Assembly: GCA_964587515.1 (NCBI GenBank) | Contig: CAZPMO010000178.1 | Location: 1-10,055, forward strand | Length of the DNA: 10,055 nucleotides | Direction of reading: 5' to 3' | Source of the DNA: CAZPMO01 sp964587515 | Lineage (GTDB): Bacteria > Pseudomonadota > Alphaproteobacteria > MPNO01 | Part shown: positions 1 through 6,625 of the stretch, in pieces | Layout of the letters: the number at the start of each line of letters is the position of its first letter | How positions within the stretch are numbered: position 1 is the stretch's first letter | Position numbers and translations under genes: made by a program | The notes under the pieces: generated by a model | Database searches by the model: none | Told to the model about the DNA's origin: nothing | What the model saw: the letters and a program-made list of their open reading frames with translations, nothing else

Positions 1-126
1 TGGCTGAATACGGTGGGTTAAGTGTTAAGGGGCGGTTTGCCTACCCCGCGCGGTTGTCTTCGCTCCCCGCCGGCCATAACATGCCGGCGATTGCGTGAGT
101 GGTTTGAAAAAGGGATGACGTTGAAC

Positions 127-1845
127 ATGGCGACCGAAACGACGGCGGCGGCGATGCCGGAACGCGGTTATGTGGATTTGCACGAACATATCGCGGCGCT
201 CAGAGACGCCGGTCTTCTGGTCGAGATCGACCGTGAGATCAACAAGGACACCGAACTGCACCCGCTGGTGCGCTGGCAGTTTCGGGGCGGCATCGACGAG
301 CCCGACCGCAAGGCGTTCCTGTTCACCAACATCACCGATTCCAAGGGCCGCAAGTTCGATATCCCGGTGCTGGTCTGCGGCCTCGCCGGCAATCGCGCGA
401 TCTACCAGCTTGGCATGGGCTGCGAGCTCGACCAGCTCAAGGAGACCTGGATCCGGGCCATGAACAACCCGATCGAGCCGAACGTGGTCGAAAACGCGCC
501 GTGCCACGAATTGGTATTCCTCGGTGACGATTTGCTGAACGGTAACGGGCTGGATGCGCTGCCCGTGCCGATCTCGACGCCGGGTTGGGACAACGCGCCT
601 TACTTCTCGTCGTCACACTTCATTACCAATGACCCGGACACCAATATCCAGAACATGGGCAATTACCGGGGCATGATTAAGGCGCCCAACCGGCTCGGCA
701 TGAATACCTCGATCGAGCTCAGGACCGGCGGCTATCTGCACTGGGTGGAATACAAGAAGCGGGGCGAGCCGATGCCGTGCGCGGTAGTGATCGGCGCGCC
801 GCCCGTGGTTTCCTATACCGCGGTGCAGAAGGTGCCGGAAAAACTCGACGAACTTTGGGTCTCGGGCGGGCTGGCCGGCAAGCCGCTCAACGTGGTGAAA
901 GCGAAGACGGTCGACCTCATGGTGCCGGCCGAGGCCGAGGTGGTGGTCGAGGGCTTCATCTCGACCGAATTGCTGGAGCCCGAGGCGCCGTTCGGTGAAT
1001 CCCACGGCCATGTGAACTTGCAGGAATACAACGCCTTCATGGACGTCACCTGCATCACCCGGCGCAAGGATGCGGTGCTGACCTCATGGGTCAGCCAGGT
1101 GACGCCGTCGGAATCGAGCGCCATCAAGCGGCCCGCGTACGAGGCCGCGCAGATCGAGCATCTGCGCGATCATCTCGGCATCAAGGGCGTTCTTCACGTG
1201 GCCACCCACGAACCGCTGACCTCGCTGCATAAGCTGATCATCGTCGTCGTCGAGCGCGACCTGCCGCGCACCGAGATCTGGCGCGCGCTCTATGGCGTCG
1301 CCTCACTGCGTCAGGCCGAGGGCAAATGGATCATCGCGGTCAACGAGGATATCGACCCCGATAATACCGACGCGGTGTTCTGGGCCATGTCGTATCGTTG
1401 CAAGCCGCACCGCGACGTCGAGACGATCCGCCACAAGGCGGAAGGGCACGGGCCGCGCAGCATGATCGACAGCGAGGACGGCGCGGTGCTGATCGACGCG
1501 ACGCTGAAGGAAACCTTCCCGCCGGTCTCCCTGCCCAAGCGCGAGTTCATGGAGAACGCGAAGGAAATCTGGGAAGAACTTGAAATGCCCAAACTGCGGC
1601 CCGAGGCGCCGTGGTTCGGTTACGATCTCGGTGAATGGAACGAGGATTTGGAGCTGATGGCCCAGCGCGCGGTGCGCAGCGAATATTGGCTGACCGGCGA
1701 GATCATCGCCCAGCGCCGGCGCAGTGACGTCGACATGAATGTCGAGATTCGCACCCTCGACGAAGGCAATCCAGGCGCGGGCGAAGGCGATGACAAAAAA
1801 GGGAGTCTGAAATGGGACGGCTTGAAGGACGCGTCGCAATTGTAA
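127..1845 (+). CDS. UbiD-family prenyl-FMN-dependent decarboxylase, copy 1
   Basis: Predicted cytoplasmic non-oxidative (de)carboxylase of the UbiD/Fdc1 family, 572 residues. The family uses prenylated FMN made by UbiX to decarboxylate aromatic, heteroaromatic or alpha,beta-unsaturated acids. Visible hallmarks are NMGNYR at 176-181 (N176 a likely metal/cofactor ligand, R181 the catalytic Arg of the E-R-E set), PAEAEVVVEG at 267-276 (E271 a likely metal ligand) and EAPFGE at 286-291, giving the two active-site acids E286 and E291 (the family usually reads EGPFGE). The frame opens at a GTG at 22, but its first 35 residues are not UbiD-like. ATG 127 is chosen because MAT then matches the start of the paralogue at 2590; AGGG lies at 111-114, and ATG 115 would leave no spacing from it. 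The tail, about 17 residues longer than the paralogue's, overlaps the start of the SDR gene by 34 bases. The substrate is unknown. Family assignment is firm; a ubiquinone role is unlikely given the neighbours. Confidence 0.93.
   Translation: MATETTAAAMPERGYVDLHEHIAALRDAGLLVEIDREINKDTELHPLVRWQFRGGIDEPDRKAFLFTNITDSKGRKFDIPVLVCGLAGNRAIYQLGMGCELDQLKETWIRAMNNPIEPNVVENAPCHELVFLGDDLLNGNGLDALPVPISTPGWDNAPYFSSSHFITNDPDTNIQNMGNYRGMIKAPNRLGMNTSIELRTGGYLHWVEYKKRGEPMPCAVVIGAPPVVSYTAVQKVPEKLDELWVSGGLAGKPLNVVKAKTVDLMVPAEAEVVVEGFISTELLEPEAPFGESHGHVNLQEYNAFMDVTCITRRKDAVLTSWVSQVTPSESSAIKRPAYEAAQIEHLRDHLGIKGVLHVATHEPLTSLHKLIIVVVERDLPRTEIWRALYGVASLRQAEGKWIIAVNEDIDPDNTDAVFWAMSYRCKPHRDVETIRHKAEGHGPRSMIDSEDGAVLIDATLKETFPPVSLPKREFMENAKEIWEELEMPKLRPEAPWFGYDLGEWNEDLELMAQRAVRSEYWLTGEIIAQRRRSDVDMNVEIRTLDEGNPGAGEGDDKKGSLKWDGLKDASQL
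1801..1805 (+). promoter_or_regulatory. Ribosome binding site of the SDR gene
   Basis: GGGAG, preceded by an A-run, lies 6 bases before ATG 1812. It sits inside the last codons of the upstream UbiD gene and fixes the SDR start within the overlap. Confidence 0.7.
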
Positions 1846-2570
1846 CCGGCGCGGCGCAGGGCATCGGCGCCGCGTTCGCGAAGGCTATGGCGGCCGAGGG
1901 CGCCGCCGTCGGCATCGCCGATCTCGATTCCGGCGCCAACGTGGTGGGTGAGATCGAGGCCGCCGGCGGCCGCGCGATCGACGTGCCCACCAACGTCGCC
2001 GACGAAGCGGCCTGCTTCAACATGGTCGGCCGGACCGTGGAAGCGTTCGGCCGGCTCGATATCCTGGTCAACAACGCGGCCATCTTCACCTCGGTCGAGC
2101 GCAGCCCGTTCGACGAGATCAGCGTCGAGGAATGGGACGCGGTGCTGGCCGTCAACACCAAGGGCGTGTGGCTCGGCTGCAAGGCGGCGGTGCCGGAGAT
2201 GCGCAAGAACAAGTACGGCAAGATCATTTCGATCTGTACCGGGCGTATCTTCAAGGGCGCGCCCTTCTTCCTGCATTACGACGCATCGAAGGGCGCGGTG
2301 CTCGGCATCACGCGCTCGCTCGCGCGCGAGGTGGGCGACGACAATATATGCGTGAACGCCATCGCGCCCGGCTCGACCATGAGCGAGAACGTGATGGCGC
2401 GCACCAACTGGATGGGCGGCGGACCGGAGCGCACGCGCTCGACCCGCGCCATCAAGCGCGACGAAACCCCCGAGGATCTGGTCGGCGCCTGCGTCTATCT
2501 GGCGTCCGCCGACAGCGACTTCGTAACCGGCCAGACCCTGGTGGTCGATGGCGGATCGGCGATGTGGTAA
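1812..2570 (+). CDS. Short-chain dehydrogenase/reductase (classical SDR, probably NAD-dependent)
   Basis: 252-residue classical SDR, the usual length for the family, predicted to interconvert an alcohol and a ketone or aldehyde in the cytoplasm. The Rossmann motif TGAAQGIG is at 12-19. D37 at the end of the second beta strand suggests NAD(H) rather than NADP(H). NNAA is at 87-90, the tetrad Asn at N115, the catalytic pair Y156/K160 in YDASK, and the PG motif at 186-187. The residue 13 before the catalytic Tyr, where classical SDRs have the catalytic Ser, is T143 here (IISICTG), a Ser-to-Thr change that could retain the hydroxyl role. The C-terminal VTGQTLVVDGG is typical. The start overlaps the 3' end of the UbiD copy 1 gene and the stop is 19 bases before UbiD copy 2, so translational coupling and a shared pathway are likely. 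The substrate is not deducible. Confidence 0.95.
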   Translation: MGRLEGRVAIVTGAAQGIGAAFAKAMAAEGAAVGIADLDSGANVVGEIEAAGGRAIDVPTNVADEAACFNMVGRTVEAFGRLDILVNNAAIFTSVERSPFDEISVEEWDAVLAVNTKGVWLGCKAAVPEMRKNKYGKIISICTGRIFKGAPFFLHYDASKGAVLGITRSLAREVGDDNICVNAIAPGSTMSENVMARTNWMGGGPERTRSTRAIKRDETPEDLVGACVYLASADSDFVTGQTLVVDGGSAMW

Positions 2571-2579
2571 CGCGGTAGT

Positions 2580-2584
2580 AAGGA
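2580..2584 (+). promoter_or_regulatory. Ribosome binding site of UbiD copy 2
   Basis: AAGGA lies 5 bases before ATG 2590 and supports that start over the earlier in-frame GTG at 2548, which lies inside the SDR gene. Confidence 0.75.
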
Positions 2585-2589
2585 ACAAC

Positions 2590-4257
2590 ATGGCGACGAA
2601 ACTCGACGACAATCGCAAGACGGCACCGGCCCGGGCCTATCCGGATTTGCACGATCACATCAAGGCGCTGGACGAGGCCGGACTGCTGATCACGGTCGAC
2701 CGGCCGATCAACAAAGACACCGAGATGCACCCGCTGGTACGATGGCAGTTTCGCGGCGGTTTCGCGGAAAAGGACCGCAAGGCGTTCCTGTTCACCAACG
2801 TCACAGATTCCAAGGGTCGCAAATACGATATTCCGGTGATCGTCGGGGGGCTGGCGGCGAGCCGCGAGATTTACCGCATCGGCATGGGCTGCGCGCTCGA
2901 CCAGATTTCCAATACCTGGACCCACGCGGTGGCTAACCCGATCGAACCCAACGTGGTCGAGGACGCGCCGTGCCATGAAATCGTCATCGAAGGCGAGGAA
3001 CTCGACCGCGTCGGCCAGGGGATGGACGCGATCCCGTTGCCCATCTCGACGCCGGGCTGGGACATCTCGCCCTACACGACGCTATCGCAATACATCACCA
3101 AGGACCCCGATAGCGGCGTCCAGAACATGGGCAACTATCGCGGTCAGGTGAAGGCGCAGCGCCGGCTCGGCATGAACCCGTCGCTGGAGCTTCGCCCCGG
3201 CATCTATATTCATTGGGAGAAATACCGCGCGCGCGGCGAGCGCATGCCGGCCGCGGTGGTGCTGGGCGCGCCGCCCGCGGTGACGTTCACCTCGGCGCAG
3301 AAGCTGCCCGAACGTCTCGACGAGTTGCACGTGGCCGGCGGGCTGGTGGGCGCGCCGATCAACGTGGTGAAGGCGAAGACCGTCGATCTTCTGGTGCCCG
3401 CCGAGGCGGAGGTGGTGGTCGAGGGCTATATCGACAATGAATATCTCGAGCCCGAGGCGCCGTTCGGCGAGAGCCATGGCCATGTGAACCTGCAGGAATT
3501 CAACGCCTATATGGACATCACCTGCATCACCCGGCGCAAGGACGCGGTGCTGACCTCGATCATCAGCCAGGTTACGCCGTCGGAATCGAGCCTCATCAAG
3601 CGGGTCGCGATGGAGCCCATGTTCCTGGCTCATCTGCGCGATCATCTCGGCATCAAGGGCGTGAAGCGCGTCTCCATGCACGAGCCGCTGACCAATATTC
3701 GCAAGGTGCTGATCATCCAGGTCGAGCGCGACATGCCGTCCACCGAGGTATGGCGCGCGCTTTACGGCGCGGCCTCGCTGCACCGCGCCGCCGGCAAGTT
3801 CGTAATCGCGGTCAATGACGATATCGACCCCGAGAACGCCGATGCGCTGTTCTGGGCGATGGCCTACCGCGCCAACGCGGCGCTCGATTTCGAGATACTG
3901 AAGCACCGCGATCCCGGCCACGGCCCGCGCTCCCAGCGCAATGACGGCGAGGACGGCTCGGTGCTGATCGACGCGACGCTGAAGGAGGATTTCCCGCCGG
4001 TCTCGCTGCCCAAGCGGGAGTTCATGGAGAACGCGCGCAAGATCTGGGAAGAACTCGGCCTGCCGGAGCTTAAGCCGCAATCGCCGTGGCACGGCTATTC
4101 GCTGGGCGAATGGTCCGAGGAATTCGACGTCGCCGCGCAGCGCGCCGTCGAAGGCGACTATTTCGAAACCGGCAAGATCATCGCCCAGCAACGCCGCAAG
4201 GACGTTCCCATGAACACCGAAGTCCGCCACGCCGGCGACCCGCCGGAGGATGGGTGA
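2590..4257 (+). CDS. UbiD-family prenyl-FMN-dependent decarboxylase, copy 2
   Basis: 555-residue paralogue of the decarboxylase at 127. The two align almost without gaps (a 3-residue shift over the core), and I judge roughly two thirds of aligned residues to be identical. The same active-site set is present: NMGNYR at 179-184 (N179, R184), PAEAEVVVEG at 270-279 (E274) and EAPFGE at 289-294 (E289, E294). Metal and cofactor chemistry should therefore be intact. Differences lie in surface and possible pocket segments, for example IDNEYLEP versus ISTELLEP just before the acid motif, and IISQVTPSESSLIKRVAMEPMF versus the matching part of copy 1. It follows the SDR by 19 bases. The pair may be a duplication with diverged substrate range, or two subunits of a mixed oligomer; the sequence cannot decide. 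The family needs prenyl-FMN from UbiX, which is not encoded in this window. Confidence 0.95.
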   Translation: MATKLDDNRKTAPARAYPDLHDHIKALDEAGLLITVDRPINKDTEMHPLVRWQFRGGFAEKDRKAFLFTNVTDSKGRKYDIPVIVGGLAASREIYRIGMGCALDQISNTWTHAVANPIEPNVVEDAPCHEIVIEGEELDRVGQGMDAIPLPISTPGWDISPYTTLSQYITKDPDSGVQNMGNYRGQVKAQRRLGMNPSLELRPGIYIHWEKYRARGERMPAAVVLGAPPAVTFTSAQKLPERLDELHVAGGLVGAPINVVKAKTVDLLVPAEAEVVVEGYIDNEYLEPEAPFGESHGHVNLQEFNAYMDITCITRRKDAVLTSIISQVTPSESSLIKRVAMEPMFLAHLRDHLGIKGVKRVSMHEPLTNIRKVLIIQVERDMPSTEVWRALYGAASLHRAAGKFVIAVNDDIDPENADALFWAMAYRANAALDFEILKHRDPGHGPRSQRNDGEDGSVLIDATLKEDFPPVSLPKREFMENARKIWEELGLPELKPQSPWHGYSLGEWSEEFDVAAQRAVEGDYFETGKIIAQQRRKDVPMNTEVRHAGDPPEDG

Positions 4258-4265
4258 GCATATTG

Positions 4266-4312
4266 CCCTCTCCCGCTTGCAGGAGAGGGAGGGACCCGCG
4301 GCGCAAAGCGCC
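4266..4312. repeat. GC-rich palindromic (REP-like) element upstream of DUF559
   Basis: A perfect 8-bp inverted repeat (CCCTCTCC at 4266-4273 and GGAGAGGG at 4282-4289, 8-base loop) is followed by a second hairpin, GGCGC at 4300-4304 and GCGCC at 4308-4312 with an AAA loop, ending exactly at the N run. It begins 9 bases after the UbiD copy 2 stop. CCCTCTCCCGC (4266-4276) recurs exactly at 4691-4701, beyond the DUF559 domain. Such elements are commonly dispersed in alphaproteobacterial intergenic DNA. It might also act as a 3' mRNA structure for the upstream operon, although no T-run follows. Confidence 0.6.
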
Positions 4313-4322
4313 NNNNNNNNNN
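4313..4322. other. Run of 10 undetermined bases (assembly gap or masked bases)
   Basis: Ten consecutive N directly follow a perfect hairpin, which suggests a scaffold join or unresolved repeat. The true length is unknown, so spacing between the UbiD copy 2 gene and the DUF559 gene is uncertain. Confidence 0.95.
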
Positions 4323-4334
4323 GGGTGGCCCGGC

Positions 4335-4730
4335 ATGACTGAGTGGCGAAAAAGACCGATTAGGCGGGCCCGTGGGCTACGCCGCGATACCACCGATGCG
4401 GAGGCAGTGTTGTGGCGTCATCTTCGCAATCGAAGTCTCGCGGGTCGCAAGTTCCGTCGTCAACACTCGCTTGGCCGCTACATTGTAGATTTCGTCTGCC
4501 TAGAAACTTTCTTGGTCGTAGAGGTCGATGGTGGGCAACATGCCGCTGACAAAGACCGCGATGTACGAAGAACAGAATGGTTGAATTCCGAGGGTTTCAG
4601 GGTGCTGAGGTTTTGGAACAACGAAGTGCTGTCCAATATCGACGGTGTCCTGATAACGATCGAGTCGGCTTTGAAGGGCCCTCACCCCAACCCTCTCCCG
4701 CGAGCGGGAGTCCTGCCGAGGACCGATTGA
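4335..4730 (+). CDS. DUF559 domain protein (Vsr/restriction-endonuclease-like fold)
   Basis: 131-residue protein with a complete DUF559 domain, a family related to very-short-patch-repair and PD-(D/E)XK-type endonucleases; its cellular role is not established. The recognisable order is RRDTTDAEAVLWRHLRNR (16-33), RKFRRQ (38-43), YIVDF with D52, VVEVDGGQHA with E63/D65 and Q68/H69, then GFRVLRFWNNEVL (87-99). D52, E63 and Q68 are the likely catalytic or metal-binding residues. ATG 4335 is chosen because the domain begins soon after it; the frame runs further upstream through the N run and into UbiD copy 2 in another frame. No strong ribosome binding site is seen. The C-terminal PHPNPLPR is translated from a palindromic repeat. 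Codon use looks less GC-biased than in its neighbours, and it interrupts a metabolic cluster, so it is probably an acquired insert unrelated to the pathway. Confidence 0.85.
   Translation: MTEWRKRPIRRARGLRRDTTDAEAVLWRHLRNRSLAGRKFRRQHSLGRYIVDFVCLETFLVVEVDGGQHAADKDRDVRRTEWLNSEGFRVLRFWNNEVLSNIDGVLITIESALKGPHPNPLPRAGVLPRTD
4679..4710. repeat. Palindromic repeat forming the 3' end of the DUF559 gene (PHPNPLP type)
   Basis: It begins CCCTCACCCC, then CCCTCTCCCGC, and contains the inverted repeat CTCCCG (4695-4700) and CGGGAG (4705-4710) around a 4-base loop. Read as protein it gives PHPNPLPRAG, a tail often seen where genes run into this repeat class. CCCTCTCCCGC is an exact 11-base direct repeat of 4266-4276, so DUF559 is bracketed by related elements. 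Confidence 0.6.
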
Positions 4731-4775
4731 AACAGCTGATCAAGATCATTTGACAAAAGGGAGATCTCGACCGCC

Positions 4776-6491
4776 ATGCCGAAACTTACCGCTCAGGACC
4801 TGACCGTTGGAGATGCCTATCTCGCGTTGCTGGCCGACCGTGGGGTCGATTATCTGTTCGCCAATTCGGGCACCGATTTCGCGCCGATCATCGAGGGGTT
4901 CGTGAAGGCCTCGGCCGACGGGCGCAAGACGCCGACCCCGGTTACCGTGCCGCACGAGAACGTCGCCGTCTCCATGGCCATGGGCTACTACCTGGTCTCC
5001 GGCCGGCCGCAGGCGGTAATGGTCCATGTCAGCGTCGGCACCGGCAATTGCATCAACAATTTGCTGAACGCGAGCCGTGGCCAGATCCCCATCCTGATGA
5101 CCGCCGGGCGTACGCCGCTCACCGAAAGCGGCATGCACGGCACGCGCGACATCGATATCCATTGGGCGCAGGAAATGTTCGACCAGGCGTCGATGGTGCG
5201 CGAATTCGTGAAATGGGATTATGAACTGCGCAACGGCACGCAGGTCGAAACGGTGGTCGACCGCGCCCTCAACATCGCGATGAGCGAACCGACGGGGCCG
5301 GTCTATCTCACCATGCCGCGCGAGGTGCTGGCCGCGCCGCTGGACGGATTCGAGTTCTCGTCGGCCGACCGGCGCAAGGCTGCCTCGCCGCCTTTTCCGG
5401 ACGCCAACGCCATCGACCAGGCCGCGTCGATCCTGGCCGCCGCCGAGAACCCGGTGATCATCGCCCAGGCCGGTGGCCAGAACCATGAAGCGGTGCCGGC
5501 GCTGGCGGCGCTGGCCGAGCGCTTCGCGATCCCGGTGGTCCAATATCGCGCGCGCTCCATGTGCCTGCCGTCCAGCCATCCCATGCATCTCGGCTTCGAC
5601 CCCGCGCCGTTTTTCGAGGGTGCCGACGCGGTGCTGGTGGTCAATGCCCAGGTGCCGTGGCTGCCGGGCGAAACCGGCCCGCGCGCCGACGCCAAAATCA
5701 TCCACATGGCGCCCGATCCGCTGTTCGGCAATTTGCCGATCCGGGGCTTTCCCTGCGATCTCGCGATCACGTCCTCGGGCGCGGCCGGGCTCCGGGTGCT
5801 CGACGCGGCGATGGCCGAGCACGAGAACGGCGCCAAGGCGCGCATCGACAAGCGGCGCACGGCGCTGGCCGAGCGCCGCGCCGCTCAGCGCGCCCAATGG
5901 GATGCCGTCGTCGAGCGTTCGCAATCGCAGTCGCCGATCAGTCCGGCCTGGCTGACCCGCTGCATCAGCGACGTCAAAAGCGAGGACACCATCGTGGTCA
6001 ACGAGGCGCGCATGCCGATTCCGTTCCTGGAGTGCAATCAGCCCGGCTCGTTCCTCAACGCCGGGCACGCCGGCGGTCTCGGCTGGGGACTGGGCGTGGC
6101 GATCGGCGCGAAGATGGCGGCCGGCGACGACCGGCTGGTGATCGCCACCGAGGGCGACGGCGCCTACATGTTTTCCAACCCGGTGCCGGCGCATTATGTC
6201 TCGCACGAACAAAAGGCGCCGATCCTGACGGTGATCTACAACAACCGGCGCTGGAGCGCGGTGCGCGAGGCGGCCGAGGGGCTTTATCCCGACGGCCATG
6301 TCTCGAAATCCAACGCGCCGCCGCTGATTCACTTCGAACCCGATATCGAGCTTTCCAAGGCGGTAGACGTGGTCGGCGGCCACAGCGAGCAGGTGACCGA
6401 TCCGGACGAGGTGATCCCGGCGCTGGAGCGCGGCATCCGCGTCGTGACCGAGGAAAAGCGTCAGGCGGTGCTCGATATCGTCTGCGCTTGA
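4776..6491 (+). CDS. Thiamine diphosphate-dependent enzyme 1 (benzoylformate decarboxylase/acetolactate synthase superfamily)
   Basis: 571-residue ThDP enzyme with the standard three-domain layout. The N-terminal pyrimidine-binding domain holds PHENVAV with the ThDP-activating E61. The middle domain spans about 205-345. The C-terminal domain has GDG at 460-462 and NN at 489-490, the metal-diphosphate motif. VMVHVSVGTGN places H84 where benzoylformate decarboxylase has active-site His70; acetolactate synthases have a TSGPG-type stretch there. T33 (ANSGTD) sits at the Ser26 position, but no His is seen at the His281 position. A 2-oxo-acid decarboxylase or carboligase is therefore more likely than acetolactate synthase. 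GGGAG at 4759-4763 is 12 bases before the ATG, slightly long. It lies downstream of the DUF559 insert, which may separate it from the UbiD-SDR-UbiD block. The substrate is unknown. Confidence 0.92.
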   Translation: MPKLTAQDLTVGDAYLALLADRGVDYLFANSGTDFAPIIEGFVKASADGRKTPTPVTVPHENVAVSMAMGYYLVSGRPQAVMVHVSVGTGNCINNLLNASRGQIPILMTAGRTPLTESGMHGTRDIDIHWAQEMFDQASMVREFVKWDYELRNGTQVETVVDRALNIAMSEPTGPVYLTMPREVLAAPLDGFEFSSADRRKAASPPFPDANAIDQAASILAAAENPVIIAQAGGQNHEAVPALAALAERFAIPVVQYRARSMCLPSSHPMHLGFDPAPFFEGADAVLVVNAQVPWLPGETGPRADAKIIHMAPDPLFGNLPIRGFPCDLAITSSGAAGLRVLDAAMAEHENGAKARIDKRRTALAERRAAQRAQWDAVVERSQSQSPISPAWLTRCISDVKSEDTIVVNEARMPIPFLECNQPGSFLNAGHAGGLGWGLGVAIGAKMAAGDDRLVIATEGDGAYMFSNPVPAHYVSHEQKAPILTVIYNNRRWSAVREAAEGLYPDGHVSKSNAPPLIHFEPDIELSKAVDVVGGHSEQVTDPDEVIPALERGIRVVTEEKRQAVLDIVCA

Positions 6492-6610
6492 GACGATAAT
6501 TTTGCTGACACTGGACCGGCGCGGTCGGCTTGGATAGGTTCAGGACCGACCGGGAATAAGGGCTGAACGCCCAGCCGGAATTTGCCATCGCGCGATGATG
6601 GAAAAATATA
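6492..6610. other. Intergenic region between ThDP enzyme 1 and the FMN enzyme
   Basis: No gene is visible. There is one weak hairpin, GGCTG (6561-6565) with CAGCC (6572-6576), without a T-run. The 134-base gap up to the FMN gene is large for this cluster and could hold a promoter for the last two genes, but I see no convincing -35/-10 pair. Confidence 0.4.
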
Positions 6611-6617
6611 GGGAGGG
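6611..6617 (+). promoter_or_regulatory. Strong ribosome binding site selecting a TTG start
   Basis: GGGAGGG lies 8 bases before TTG 6626. In that frame TGA occurs at 6596-6598 and no ATG or GTG follows before 6626, so this site decides the start of the FMN enzyme. Confidence 0.75.
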
Positions 6618-6625
6618 ACCGGGCA

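Noticed and set aside
69..88. Hairpin GCCGG-c-CAT / ATGCCGGC before the first gene
   Set aside because: An imperfect 8-bp stem with a bulge and no T-run; too weak to call a terminator or leader regulator.
22..126. Upstream extension of UbiD copy 1 from GTG 22 or ATG 115
   Set aside because: The extra residues are Pro/Arg-rich and unlike UbiD N-termini, the paralogue starts with MAT at the position matching ATG 127, and AGGG has no spacing from ATG 115.
1620..2618. Long minus-strand open frame across the UbiD/SDR junction
   Set aside because: It is antisense to two well-supported genes with clear motifs; a shadow of GC-rich codon use, as are the long minus frames at 3082-4230 and 4746-6383.
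4086..4334. N-terminal extension of the DUF559 gene
   Set aside because: It would cross the N run and lie inside UbiD copy 2 in another frame; the DUF559 domain is complete from ATG 4335.
5561..6499. Second plus-strand frame inside ThDP enzyme 1
   Set aside because: An Arg/Gly-rich composition with no motifs; a shadow of the ThDP enzyme frame, which has the GDG...NN motif.
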